A stretch of DNA of 64,000 nt, taken from contig OZ020269.1 in assembly GCA_963971225.1 (NCBI GenBank), positions 97,086,040 to 97,150,039 of the forward strand, in the 5' to 3' direction. Below are positions 36,900-46,625 of the stretch, in pieces (position 1 is the stretch's first letter; the number at the start of each line of letters is the position of its first letter). This DNA is from Melieria omissa. Lineage: Eukaryota; Arthropoda; Insecta; Diptera; Ulidiidae. Under the pieces are notes generated by a model. It worked only from the letters and a program-made list of their open reading frames with translations. It was not told where the DNA came from and ran no database searches. The translations under genes and the position numbers were made by a program.

Positions 36900-37205
36900 A
36901 TTCAACGACTTCCACAGAAGCTAAAGAGACGAGGACTGTGAGGAAAATGATGAACATCTCCTTTTCAAATGTGAAAAAATGTGGAACGCGCTTTTCTGCA
37001 TAGACGAGGACTGTGCGAAACATGTGGAATATCTCCTCTTCAAATGTGAAGAAGGCAGAAAGCACTTCCGTTTCTTGAAGCAATACGTCCTTGTTTGTTC
37101 ACCGGATCTGCAGAAGACACCACTCAAAACTTGTAAACAAGTCGTAACAGCCACCAAGTGGTTCTCAGGTTTTGGAATCGGTTGGAAGACTTTTTCTGCA
37201 TGATA
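36900..37205 (+). pseudogene. Possible non-LTR C-terminal zinc-type fragment, internally duplicated
   Basis: Plus-strand reading shows two consecutive copies of a DEDC...H/EYLLFKCE pattern (36931-36975 and 37006-37050). They are followed by GRKHFRFLKQYVLVCSPDLQ. The Cys/His spacing resembles the C-terminal domain of R1/LOA-type elements. The surrounding frame is short and open only from 36979. The family is not certain. Confidence 0.35.
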
Positions 37206-37242
37206 ACACTCTGAGCCGACTGGTCCATATAATACAATAGTA

Positions 37243-37437
37243 CGGATCCGATAGTCGAGTGGGTAACGTGCTGACTTCTCAGACCAGGTTCGGTTTTCAG
37301 CTGGGGCTGGTGAAACTCTCATTTACTTCTATCGCCATCCACATGAAAAAGATGAGCATTACAGGAATCGGCATTAAACTTCTCCCACCATCCCACTATC
37401 TGTAAGACATGGTGGATAAAAACAGTGTTGCAACACT
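37243..37437 (+). mobile_element. tRNA-derived SINE, family B
   Basis: The head GGATCCGATAGTCGAGTGGG contains an A-box-like TAGTCGAGTGGG. GGTTCGGTTTTC follows as a B-box at about 35-nt spacing. The body includes GGAATCGGCATTAAACTTC, which nearly matches the AATCGGCATAAAACTG of SINE family A, suggesting a shared core. The 3' end abuts the TTAA of the 83-bp MITE, so the original tail is unclear. Confidence 0.6.
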
Positions 37438-37441
37438 TTAA

Positions 37442-37524
37442 CCCTTTCCGACATGAAAATAAACCCGTTCTGTATGAATTGTATGGGCTGTAGTCCAATA
37501 TATTGGACATTGTGACCGAAAGGG
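37442..37524. mobile_element. 83-bp TTAA MITE (piggyBac-like), copy 1
   Basis: It is bounded by TTAA at 37438-37441 and 37525-37528. The ends are CCCTTTCCGACA and, in inverted sense, CCCTTTCGGTCACA. The centre contains CCCGTTCTGTATGAA and GTCCAATATATTGGAC, a 16-nt perfect palindrome. The copy at 49026-49108 has exactly the same length and nearly the same sequence. Confidence 0.85.
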
Positions 37525-37739
37525 TTAAATGGGTGAAATATGTGGTACCACAATGGGCCTCTTTGGCCTTCGAGTGTGTCTCTTACAGAAGCAGCCACCA
37601 TAACCTAACTGAACCTATTGGCCAAAGTGAATTATATCACTGGGCGGGCCTTCAAAAACGCCGACTCCACACTTTGGAAGTCTACTATTCTGAAACAGTT
37701 GAGAAGTTGATTTATGAGATCTGCGAAACTTCATAAAAA

Positions 37740-38390
37740 AGTTGAACTGAAAATTAAAGAACTCACAAAACGCTTATGGGTCAATAAATGGAACTTCAGA
37801 GCTTGCAACCAACATCCTTTTGACCCTTTTTGAATCAGTGAAAATACAAATAAGCCACAGTCTCAATACTCGAGTATTTTAAGGGGTTATACGAGTCCTT
37901 AAGATTTTTGTTTTAAATTTCAATCCAAAAAATCAAAAATTCCTTATAGTCGAAAACTGTTCTACACATCCTTTCTCCTGCAAATTGCCAAAAGCACGCC
38001 CACTTCACAGACACCTGACGCCAGCCAGCTGTTGCCCCCAACATTCTGACAGCAGTTGTCAAAACAATAAATCCCAACGTAAGGCAAAGTGCTTCACAAA
38101 AGTCGGCGCCATGCAGCGCTTAAAATTGTTGTTGTTAGATTTTGCCAAATGCCAATATGACAACAACAGCCTTAATAACACAAACAACAACAGCAAACAG
38201 CTTGTGCCACTTCAGTCACTCACTTTGACAGCGATTTTTCCATACTTTGCGCGCTTTTACTGCTACTACCTTTGCTTTTGTAATTACTCTGGCGTTGACT
38301 GCTGCTGTGATTGCTGTTGTTAGTATTGTTGTTGTTGTTGTTGCACAATAACAAATCACAATTCATTTTGGGGCGTGAGGTACTCTCACA
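37740..38390. other. Intron just downstream of the igloo exon donor
   Basis: CAA/TTG-rich intron with long CAACAACAG and TTGTTGTTG tracts at about 38160-38200 and 38300-38345. No other feature was recognised. Frames extending out of the exon are read through the splice site. Confidence 0.4.
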
Positions 38391-38395
38391 CTTAC

Positions 38396-38605
38396 CTTTG
38401 TCATTGGGATCGAATTCAGCTTCGAGCTCTGCTTTGGTCGGGTCCGCCGCTGCTGACGCCGCGCCACTTTCATTGCCAGCCGCTGCATTGTTTGTAGTGG
38501 AGGCGGCAGCGGCAGCGGTGGGGGTGGTTTTAGTTTCGCTCTTCTTCATATCGGCTCGAACTTTATGCCCCCTAAAAACGGCTTGGATCTTGGTGGCGGC
38601 TTTTT
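38396..38605 (-). CDS. igl: Igloo-like protein, penultimate coding exon (IQ motif)
   Basis: The minus-strand exon has acceptor TGTAATTGCAG (before 38605) and donor G|GTAAGTG (after 38396). It is 210 bp, phase 1 at both ends, so skipping would keep frame. It encodes KAATKIQAVFRGHKVRADMK, the first IQ motif. A low-complexity Ala/Thr/Asn/Ser segment follows, and then PTKAELEAEFDPNDK, which joins exactly to the E-LCNAALKIQ start of the terminal exon at 1134. Together the exons give three IQ motifs, the number expected for Igloo. Calmodulin binding in neurons is the family role. The alanine tract is typical of insect orthologues and varies in length. The N-terminal exon is not in the window. Confidence 0.88.
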
Positions 38606-38777
38606 CTGCAATTACAAAAACAACAAAAACAAAAACAATTAACAGGTCAACTTGGGTATGAGAAGTTTTTAAGAGTGAACCAATGAGAAAATTGATTAAA
38701 TTAACGCAAAACTGTGGCAAAATTTTGGTTGTGTTAAATTTTTGAATTTATGTGTGTGTGTGTTAAATTTAATTTAA

Positions 38778-39339
38778 CCATTTCGACCTCGAATTTTACA
38801 CTGTGTCTCCATATTACTTTTTGGTATTTAAATTATGAAATATTGACCTAAGAAGTGTGCACACAACATTTGAAGTCGCCACGCCTCTTTGTTGGAGTTC
38901 TAGAACTAGTTTACTTTTGAACAATTTTAGCTTAAAACGGGTTAAAAAATTGTGTATCAATATTTTTTAAATACAGAAAAATTATATAATATTTATGGAA
39001 AAATACAAAATTATTACTTTTTGATTTTATTTAACCATTATTAAAGAAACAATGTTTTGATCAAACGCTCCCAATTTGTAGACTTCAATTAGAACACAAA
39101 CTTTCCCTGATATCGCTGCAAATTATTGGAAATTGTTTTGGGGATAAGAGTAAATTTAATAATTATTAAAAATTAATTTGGGGATAACAGTAAAATTTTT
39201 GTAATTTGCTTTGAATTCATTTCTAAAAATATTAATTTATTGTTGCCTTCTTAAATTAAACCCATAAATCAATCGTAGCTTTTACTATAAGATGACAAAT
39301 AGGTGAAGTTGCTCTTAGGCAACTTTGGGGTCGAAAGGG
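38778..39339. mobile_element. 562-bp TTAA element (piggyBac-like MITE), complete copy
   Basis: TTAA flanks it at 38774-38777 and 39340-39343. The inverted ends are CCATTTCGACCTCGAA on the left and CCCTTTCGACCCCAAAG on the right (reverse complement). No transposase is encoded. The interior is AT-rich, with CCTGATATCGCTGCAAATTA and AAGATGACAAATAGGTGAAG. These recur in a truncated copy at about 57290-57745. The CCCTTTCG terminus is shared with the 83-bp MITE, so a common mobilising transposase is plausible. Confidence 0.78.
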
Positions 39340-39343
39340 TTAA

Positions 39344-40109
39344 AAATAAATTTGTAATGCTCACACCGAATGCACACATTGTGCGCTTCGACTTTCTGTG
39401 AATCTTTGAATTTTCCTTGGCTGCCTTTAAACATTCGAAGCGCCCTGTGTTTGGCCATTTTGCGGGTCTAATTGAGTTTCTATTGATTTGCGTTGCGGCG
39501 TATGCAAAGTTATCGCTACCTGCAAATTGGTGTTATTAAAAATGTATGCGATTTTTCGACTTTGCCAAACCACAACACTGGAAATTGTACACTTCTGCCA
39601 ACGTAATGGACGAGTTGTGCCGCCTAGGAAACTAGGTATGTGTCCTTGAGCAGCAAGTGTAATCGATATTTGGGGGCAACGAAGAATAGGAAATTATTTT
39701 GTAATTGGCACAAGTGACTTGAGCGCCATAAGTGATACACTGCGGCCTTCAGGTAAATAATTCGTGAGTAGTTTTTGCATTTTTAAAACTGACTAATTTA
39801 CTTGAATACTGCGTGGAAGATGGTTGCAAGGACTTGAACAAAATAGTGGGGTAGAAAATTGTTAACAATTAGTCTGGTGTACGAAATATTGGAACTCAGT
39901 CACATTCAACAGTTTTTGAGTTAGTGCCCAGGCTTAGTTGATACTAGAACCATGCGGCTCACATAGCATTTCAGTTTAGGTCTGTAAATTGGAACAGTTT
40001 TCAAGTAGTTACCTATGTTTAGTTGATACTAGAACCACTGTGGCTCACATAGGAATTTATTTTGGGTGGCTTCCGTACACAACTTTTGAGCCTAAAACTA
40101 CTTGAAATC
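39344..40109. other. Intronic DNA with a short direct repeat
   Basis: A phrase containing TTAGTTGATACTAGAACCA and GGCTCACATAG occurs twice, near 39933-39968 and 40019-40054. No gene was recognised. Confidence 0.45.
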
Positions 40110-40113
40110 ATAT

Positions 40114-40550
40114 TGTTACGAAAAGGAGTTTTCTATAGGCTTATTTCGTATCTCTGGATTGTGCTTGAAAAATAAAACCACTTCAATTATTCAGCGCAAA
40201 CGCAGTCAAAAACCAGCAATCACTTTATTTACATATTTAAACTTGTTTGTCTTTACACTTGGTACTACTTATTGGACTTTTGCAAGTTTCCCCTTTGCTT
40301 GCTCGAATCAGACTCGTCCCTGTGCGCTGTAGCCGCTGCCTTTTATACTTGTCTGATTATTGCGCCGATTGTTCTCGCATATTCCAGTTGGACTATCTCT
40401 CGATCGTTCTCGCACATCCCATTACCATCGCGAACCATCCTTGCCATATCGAAATTATAACAAGTCTGCCGTACTCTAAAGTGCATGCCTAAAAGTTTGC
40501 CCGTAAAACCATTCATGCATAGCACAGCGACAGAAAACCTCATCGTTACA
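40114..40550 (-). mobile_element. Solo LTR, minus orientation, flanked by ATAT
   Basis: The 437-bp LTR reads on the minus strand from TGTAACGATGAGG to CTTTTCGTAACA. It has a TATAAAAG promoter box (about 40340-40347) and an AATAAA polyadenylation signal (40224-40229), in the order U3-R-U5. ATAT lies on both sides (40110-40113 and 40551-40554), a 4-bp target duplication as in Ty3/gypsy elements. No internal retroelement genes accompany it, so it is probably the product of LTR-LTR recombination. Confidence 0.8.
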
Positions 40551-40554
40551 ATAT

Positions 40555-40978
40555 TGAAACTATAAGGCACTCTGTGCTGAATGCTTTTCTATGCACGAAT
40601 GCTTTTCCAAGCATACTTTTAGGCATGCACTTTGAAGTACGGCAAATTTGGTATAATTCGCTTGGTATAGTCTGGTATGGCAAGGATGGTTCGCGAAAGG
40701 TGATGAGCTTTGCTAGAACAATCGAGATAGAAATTACAACTGGAAGAAGTGCAAGAAACTTCGGCGCGATAAGAAAACTAGTATAAAAGCAGCAGTGGCA
40801 GCGCAAGGGGTCGAGTCTGAATTGAATAAGCAAAGTGTTAACAAGTGTAGATACAAGCAAAGTGTAATTCTGTAAATAAAGTGATTGTTAGTTTCTGACT
40901 GCGGTTTGCGCTAAATAATTGAAGTTGTTTTATTTTCAAACACAATCCAAACGAACCTGTGAAGTCATTTTCGTAACA
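40555..40978 (+). mobile_element. Solo LTR, plus orientation, sharing an ATAT with its neighbour
   Basis: The 424-bp LTR is homologous to 40114-40550 but inverted. It starts TGAAACTATAAGG (decayed relative to TGTAACGATGAGG). It carries TATAAAAG at 40782-40789 and AATAAA at 40875-40880, and ends ATTTTCGTAACA. ATAT precedes it (40551-40554, shared) and follows it (40979-40982). Together the two LTRs form a head-to-head inverted repeat of about 865 bp. Confidence 0.8.
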
Positions 40979-41074
40979 ATATGTTCCATTCGAAATAACC
41001 CGCATTTCGGATACATGCATCACTGTAGAACTATGTAAAGCAATTTTTAATATTTAGCCTGGTCAATTAGATGT

Positions 41075-41290
41075 CGAATCCCTTATTTCGTATTAGAGGA
41101 TTTCATCTCCCTCAACGCTGTCCAGAAACCTGCTCTCTTGATAGTTCGGTCAACATAAGGTTTCCAGTTCAATTTGCTGTCCAGGTTGACCCCTAAATAG
41201 AATTCCATAGTTTTGTGCTTAGTTTCCAGTCTCTAGTTTATTCACAATTTTTCTCTTAGTTCCCGAGGAGTTATAAACCTTTGTACCCAG
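41075..41290 (-). pseudogene. Reverse-transcriptase scrap of a non-LTR element
   Basis: Minus-strand translation from about 41204 down to 41095 reads FYLGVNLDSKLNWKPYVDR and then TIKRAGFWTALREMKSSN before a stop. This is the motif just after the palm of Jockey/LOA-type reverse transcriptases (the YLGV-LD-LNW block). Only about 40 residues are recognisable, and no other RT motif survives. Confidence 0.7.
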
Positions 41291-41299
41291 AAAAAGCAA

Positions 41300-43025
41300 A
41301 TAACTGATTATTGAGTACTTAAGACCAACTAAACTTTTGCCAAGACTTATCCACTTGTCGCAGCGCTCAAAGCATTCTTAAAGCCATTAACACCTCACAA
41401 TGTCATTTAGCCTCCAGCAGCGTCGTATTAGCGCTTCATTAGAAGCAAACTACCATTTACAAACGCCATAGCATTGTGTCTGCAATGTAGAATTTAGAAG
41501 GAGTCATAACTCGTTTTGAATGGGTCTCATGATTTGGCGGTGGTGGCGCCGCCTCAGCCTCAACCGATAGGCGTCTGATGTAAGCAGCCAGAATACACTA
41601 AAGTCGCCTGTCAGCTCAGGATGAGTTGTAGATATGTTTTATTTAAATTAAAATCTTGCAGCCACACAGCTACACAGCTGAAATTTATGGCCTAAATTTA
41701 TATTCATGCGATTTTCATGGTCAGCACAGCTCGGGGAATAACTCAAGTCCAATATACGTGCGAACCCAAACAGCGAAATGCTAAGTGCACATATCTATAC
41801 ACATACACAAAGTACATACTCTATGTATATATTTACAATATAAACTTATGTATAGAAGGGGCAAACACGAGAAAGCTGCCTGCACATTAAAGCAATTTCG
41901 TGCTCGGGCAGCGTGGCAACTAACCGTTAGTGAAAGATGTTGTGCAAGGTTTGTGGTAGTAAAGTTGGCCAAAAAAAGAGTTTGCAAAAATTTTATAGCT
42001 ACAACCACAATGACAGTTTTAGTATGTGTTAACATTAATTGTAATGGCCAAAATAAATTTATTGTACATGACTTGGGTTGCGTGATTTATACTGCAATGA
42101 CTGAATGACTAATAAAATACTGAAAGAAAAATTATAATAAATAGTGAAAAATTAAATTTATATTTTTTTCAAGAATTTATAAATTAAAATTTTTAATTAT
42201 ATTAATTAATAATTAATAAATATTAGTTAATACTTAATAAAAAAAATTAAGCAGTCATATTTTGTTCGTAAGAGCGTTTCTTATTTATTAAATTTTATTA
42301 TTCAAGATTTTACCTTTTTTTTTAAAAAAAACTTCACGTCACACAAGAAAGCTTACATTGAATATACTTTTAAACTTTTTATATGCTAAGACATTTTTGC
42401 TATTTGGAAATTCCAGTTTTAAGTTGACCTTCTTAACTAAATATTTGACCATTTGTGAACTCAGTATTCGAATACTTAACTCTACGCTCTAAGGAACCTT
42501 TTAGCTTTCGTACGCTGATACAAAGAATAAAAATACGAAAAATTCTGTGCGTGACCAATTTAAACTCTAATGTAAACAAATTTGATCCAATAAGTTAAAA
42601 TTAAACTCGAATAAATAAAGAAAAATTAAACTTTAATGAAAGCCAGCACTGATTGACAACAATCAAGCATTCATTCAAGGAAATCCTTAATTGAGCACTT
42701 CTGCAACTATTTTAGTAATAAAAGCTTCAAGTACTTGAAAACTTTTCATAATTGAATTTTCAACTGTATTTATAAGGCAAACAACTGATGGAATCAACTG
42801 AGAAAACAACGCTGAGATCATAACGACTCAACTTTTAATGAAAGACAATGCAATGAAATACTGAGAAATTCAGTTCACTGAAAAATTTAACGAAAATTAA
42901 ATTTAGCGTAGAGCGACGCACTGAATTATAAATCAAAACTACAACAAACAAAATCTTGAAAGTGTTGTACCAAAACCCCGAAATATGATTTAGAGATGTG
43001 AGTCTTTGCAAAATGTCATATCACT
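41300..43025. other. Intronic DNA, no gene recognised
   Basis: AT-rich, including a very A/T-dense stretch at 42110-42320. The overlapping 84- and 107-aa frames at 41781-42108 carry no domain and oppose each other. Nothing else was recognised. Confidence 0.4.
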
Positions 43026-43029
43026 AGAA

Positions 43030-44340
43030 ACGTTTTAGAGGACAACATGTTCTTTAAAGTACATAAAAAGAACTTTAGTGAGACAAAATGTTGGATGAAA
43101 CATCTTTTTCAAGTTGGCTTCAGGTTGTTACAAACAAAATTGAACCTGCCATACAATTCGCAACGACTTCAAACGAGTGAGAGTTCGAATCGAGTAGGAG
43201 AAAAAATATTGATGAAAGATATTTTTCAAGTTGGCCACACGAAATTGGACCTGACATACGAATCATAAAAACTTCAGGCAATGTAGAGTTCGAATTGAGT
43301 GATCGAGTGATAAAAGATATTTTTCAAGTTGGCTTCAAGTTATTCCAAACAAAATTGAATCTGTCATATGACTCATATCGACTTCAGACAATGGAGAGTT
43401 CGAATCAATCGAGAGACGAAATGTTCGATGAAAGATCTTTTTCAAATTGGCTTCAAGTTATTCCAAACAAAATTGAATCTGTCATATGACTCATATCGAC
43501 TTCAGACAATGGAGAGTTCGAATCAATCGAGAGACGAAATGTTCGATGAAAGATCTCTTTCAAGTTGGCTTCAAGTTATTCCAAACAAAATTGAGCCTGC
43601 CATACGACTCATAAGGACTTCAGACAATGGAGAGTTCGAATCAATCGAGAGACGAAATGTTCGATGAAAGATCTTTTTCAAATTGGTTTCAAGTTATTCC
43701 AAACAAAATTGAATCTGTCATATGACTCGTATCGACTTCAGACAATGGAGACTTCGAATCAAGTGAGGAAGAAATGTTCGATGAAAGATCTTCGTCAAAT
43801 TGACTTCAAGTTATTCCAAATAAAATTGAACCTGCCATACGACTCATAAAGACTTCAGACGAGTGAGAGTTCGAGTCGAGGCAGAGACCAAATGTTAGAT
43901 GAAAGATCTTTTTGAAGTTGGCTTCAAGTTATTTCCCACGAAATTAAACCTGAAATACGATTCAAACGACTTTGGATAAGTTAGAACTCTAATTGAGTGA
44001 GAGACGAAATATAAGTTTGAAGTTATTTTTCAAGTTGGCTTCAAGTTTTTTCAAACAAAATTGAACCTATTCTTCGACTCATAAGGACTTCAGACGAGTG
44101 AGAGTTCGAATTGAGTGAAAGATGAAATATTAAATAAAAGATTTTTTCAAGTTCGCTTTAAGTTAAGCCACACGAAATTGGACCTGGCATATGTACCACT
44201 CATAAGGACTTTAGACGAGTGAGAGTTCGAATCGAGTGAGGGACAAAATCTTAGACGAAAGTTCTATTCCAAGTTGGCTTTAAGTTATTCCACATGAAAT
44301 TGGACCTGACATATCACTCAAATGACTTTGGACGAGTTAC
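43030..44340. repeat. 118-bp satellite array, about ten to eleven units
   Basis: The landmark GGCTTCAAGTTATTCC, or a close variant, recurs at about 43116, 43232, 43331, 43449, 43567, 43685, 43802, 43920, 44037, 44153 and 44276. Central spacings are 117-118 bp. Each unit also carries ACTTCAGAC, GAGAGTTCGAATC and GATGAAAGATC. Units in the centre (43331-43800) are the most alike and edge units are more diverged. As 118 is not a multiple of three, the open frames shift from unit to unit and are not coding. The array stops about 350 bp before the mariner. Confidence 0.92.
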
Positions 44341-44695
44341 GGCTCAAATTTTTCTCGTCTTTCATATATTTGACCCAATAACCAGTGAGTTTTGTTAGGA
44401 CAGGATCTTTTTTAGTTGACTTGAATTTATTCCAAAGATTATTGGATCTGCTATACGTCTCAGATGGCTTTAAAGGAGTTGGACCACGCATATTTTTACG
44501 TCTTTTGTATATTCGACCCAATAATCTTATTAGTACGGTTACCAGATGAATAGTTGACTTGAACAGCATGAAAAAGGGCAATTTGTTTTAAGAAAGTTTT
44601 GAATAAAGCTTCAAATTTTATAACTATTGCCAAATATTCCCTCTACTGACCCACAAACTGAACTTATAATTGGTTAAAAAAAAGTGAAAAACGTA

Positions 44696-45983
44696 ACACT
44701 TTGTTCAATAATGTGTGTGACTGACACATAGATGGCGGCACTAATACTAAATCAATATTTTTTTTCGAAATTGTGAACCTTTTTAGGCTTACTGTCAAAA
44801 TTATATGTCAATCCGACCATTAGTTTACAAGTTACAGTGCTTTAAGTGACACTACTTTTGAGTTTTCAAAAAAATGAATTCAAAGCAATTCCGTGTGCTG
44901 ATTTATCATTGTTTTTTAATGAAAAAAAATACTGTTCAATGCCAGGAATGGCTTGAAAAACATTATTCGGACTCTGCTCCATCAAAAAGAACCATTTGTT
45001 ATTGGTATGCCGAATTCAAACGTGGTCGTACAGACACCGATGACATTCCATCTACTGGACGGCCAAATGACGCTGTTATTCCGGAAAACGTTGAAAAAAC
45101 ACTGAAAATCATTATGTCCGACCGCAAAGTGAAAGTGGGGGAGATTGCTGACATTCTAAAGATATCAGCAGGCAGTGTACACACCATAATACACGAACAT
45201 TTGGTTATGAAAAAGGTGTTTTCGAAATGGGTGCCGCGTTTGCTCACACCGGAGCAAAAACAACAACGAATCGATGATTCAAAGAGCTGTTTGGACATGT
45301 TTACGCGCAACAAGTCGGAGTTTTTGCATCGGTACATCACAATGGATGAAACATGGATCCACCATTTCACTCCAGAGTCAAATCGGCAGTCTGCTGAGTG
45401 GCATGCAACCGGTGAAAGCCGCCCAAAGCGTCCAAAGGCACAAACATCGGCTGGCAAGGTTATGGCGTCAGTATTTTGGGATGTGCACGGAATAATATTC
45501 ATCGACTATCTTGAGAAAGGGAAAACAATCAATAGCGACTATTATATAGCGTTGTTGGAACGTTTGAAAGAAGAAATCGCGATGAAGCGGCCCCATATGA
45601 AGAAGAAAAAAGTGTTGTTTCACCAAGACAATGCACCGTGTCACAAGTCGATGAAAACGATGGCAAAAATGCATGAATTGGGCTTCGAATTGCTTCCTCA
45701 TCGCCCGTATTCTCCAGATCTGGCCCCCAGCGACTACTGGCTCTTCGCAGACCTCAAAAAGATGCTCCGTGGTAAGAGATTTGGCTCAAATGATGAAGTA
45801 ATCGCCGAAACTAACGCCTATTTTGAAGGCAAAGAAAAATCGTTCTACAAAGGCGGTATCGAAAGATTGGAAAAGCGTTGGAATGATTGTATCTCCCTAA
45901 AAGGGGACTATGTTGATGAATAAAAATTTTGGCAAAAAAATGTGTTTTAATTAGTTAGTCACACACATTATTGAACGAAGTGT
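44696..45983 (+). mobile_element. Complete mariner transposon (irritans-like) with TIRs and TA duplication
   Basis: The 1288-bp element is flanked by TA at 44694-44695 and 45984-45985. Its inverted ends of about 28 bp, beginning ACACTT(T/C)GTTCAATAATG, differ at a single position over the first 27 bp. It contains one unbroken transposase gene. Both the length and the structure are those of an intact autonomous mariner. Near-identical ends and an open frame suggest a fairly recent insertion. Confidence 0.95.
44874..45923 (+). CDS. Mariner transposase, full length, DD34D
   Basis: The 349-aa protein is a cut-and-paste transposase that binds the element's inverted ends and inserts at TA. The N-terminal region (about residues 1-110) holds two helix-turn-helix motifs (FRVLIYHCFLMKKNT; IADILKISAGSVHTII). 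The catalytic triad is complete: D158 in TMDETWIHHF, D252 in LFHQDNAPCHKS and D287 in YSPDLAPSDYWLF. There are exactly 34 residues between the last two Asp, as in mariner DD34D. WVPRLLTPEQK near residues 119-129 is the linker motif. Wording is close to the irritans subfamily. No stop or frameshift is present, and the start ATG fits the family length. Activity is plausible but unproven. Confidence 0.95.
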   Translation: MNSKQFRVLIYHCFLMKKNTVQCQEWLEKHYSDSAPSKRTICYWYAEFKRGRTDTDDIPSTGRPNDAVIPENVEKTLKIIMSDRKVKVGEIADILKISAGSVHTIIHEHLVMKKVFSKWVPRLLTPEQKQQRIDDSKSCLDMFTRNKSEFLHRYITMDETWIHHFTPESNRQSAEWHATGESRPKRPKAQTSAGKVMASVFWDVHGIIFIDYLEKGKTINSDYYIALLERLKEEIAMKRPHMKKKKVLFHQDNAPCHKSMKTMAKMHELGFELLPHRPYSPDLAPSDYWLFADLKKMLRGKRFGSNDEVIAETNAYFEGKEKSFYKGGIERLEKRWNDCISLKGDYVDE

Positions 45984-45985
45984 TA

Positions 45986-46620
45986 ATGTGAATGTGCCAT
46001 AATTCTTGCAAATGGCTTTAATTGTACTTTCACATGTATTTTGTAGACAGATAGAGAATTATTTTTATAGAGATAGAGAGTTATTTCCCTACAAAAGAAA
46101 AAGCGTTTTTTTATGTAGGGTTGGTAGGTGACCGAACATCCTACGAATCAGGTCTGGAAGGTGGCAAACAAAGTACAATAGTTCTATTTTCAAATTACTG
46201 AGACACCACTTCTAAAGTGTTCATTGATGAAAGAACCCAGGTAGTTACGCACACAGGGGGTTTTTGGGATTTAATTCCCTCCTCGAAATCAAAAATTTCT
46301 GGTACAATATATGGTTTAGAATGGTATTTGGTTCAAGAGTTGTACGCAAAAACCCCACTCCCATTTAATGAAATCCTGTCTGTGCCACTGGATTCAGTTG
46401 CTGAGTTGTCTTCCTGACGATTTCATAGCCCATTCGAACTTCTACTGTTGAACCTAGTTTATTGCGCCCTCAATCCTGAAACTGTTTTGTTCCTCTGGTT
46501 CAGTTAGGTAGAAATTTTACCTGCACGTTCCATCGGTCATTGTTCATTCTCAAAAACAAAATAAACCAAGGCGCAACCTTTGACATCTTCTGATATGATT
46601 TATTACAAATAAACTACTGT
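45986..46620. other. Intronic DNA, no gene recognised
   Basis: GGGATTTAATTCCC near 46267 resembles a tRNA T-arm but has no A-box partner. A 66-aa frame at 46217-46417 has no recognisable domain. Confidence 0.4.
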
Positions 46621-46625
46621 AGGTA

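Larger units (their letters stand above)
1135..38395 (-). other. Intron of the igloo-like gene, about 37.3 kb, hosting Hsp10
   Basis: The minus-strand donor GTAAG (plus 38391-38395) and acceptor TTTGCAG (ending at plus 1135) bound one intron whose flanking exons share phase 1 and join into a continuous IQ-protein reading frame. The intron contains an antisense Hsp10 gene, many transposon remnants and several satellites. Alternative exons cannot be excluded, but no other stretch with conserved IQ-protein coding was found inside it. Confidence 0.75.

Noticed and set aside
38311..38661. 116-aa plus-strand frame rich in Leu/Ala
   Set aside because: It is the shadow of the igloo exon and the adjoining triplet repeats.
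38606..38720. N-terminal extension of the igloo frame (VDLLIVFVFVVFVIAE)
   Set aside because: It reads through the splice acceptor and encodes a polypyrimidine tract; the exon starts at 38605.
43047..43849. Repeated frames with phrases like FQTKLNLSYDSYRLQT
   Set aside because: The 118-bp unit is not a multiple of three and the frames shift between units, so this is a satellite, not a repeat protein.
43030..44340. CRISPR-like regular repetition
   Set aside because: The whole 118-bp unit repeats with no unique spacers, and the genome is eukaryotic.
44999..45502. 167-aa minus-strand frame
   Set aside because: It is the antisense shadow of the intact mariner transposase.
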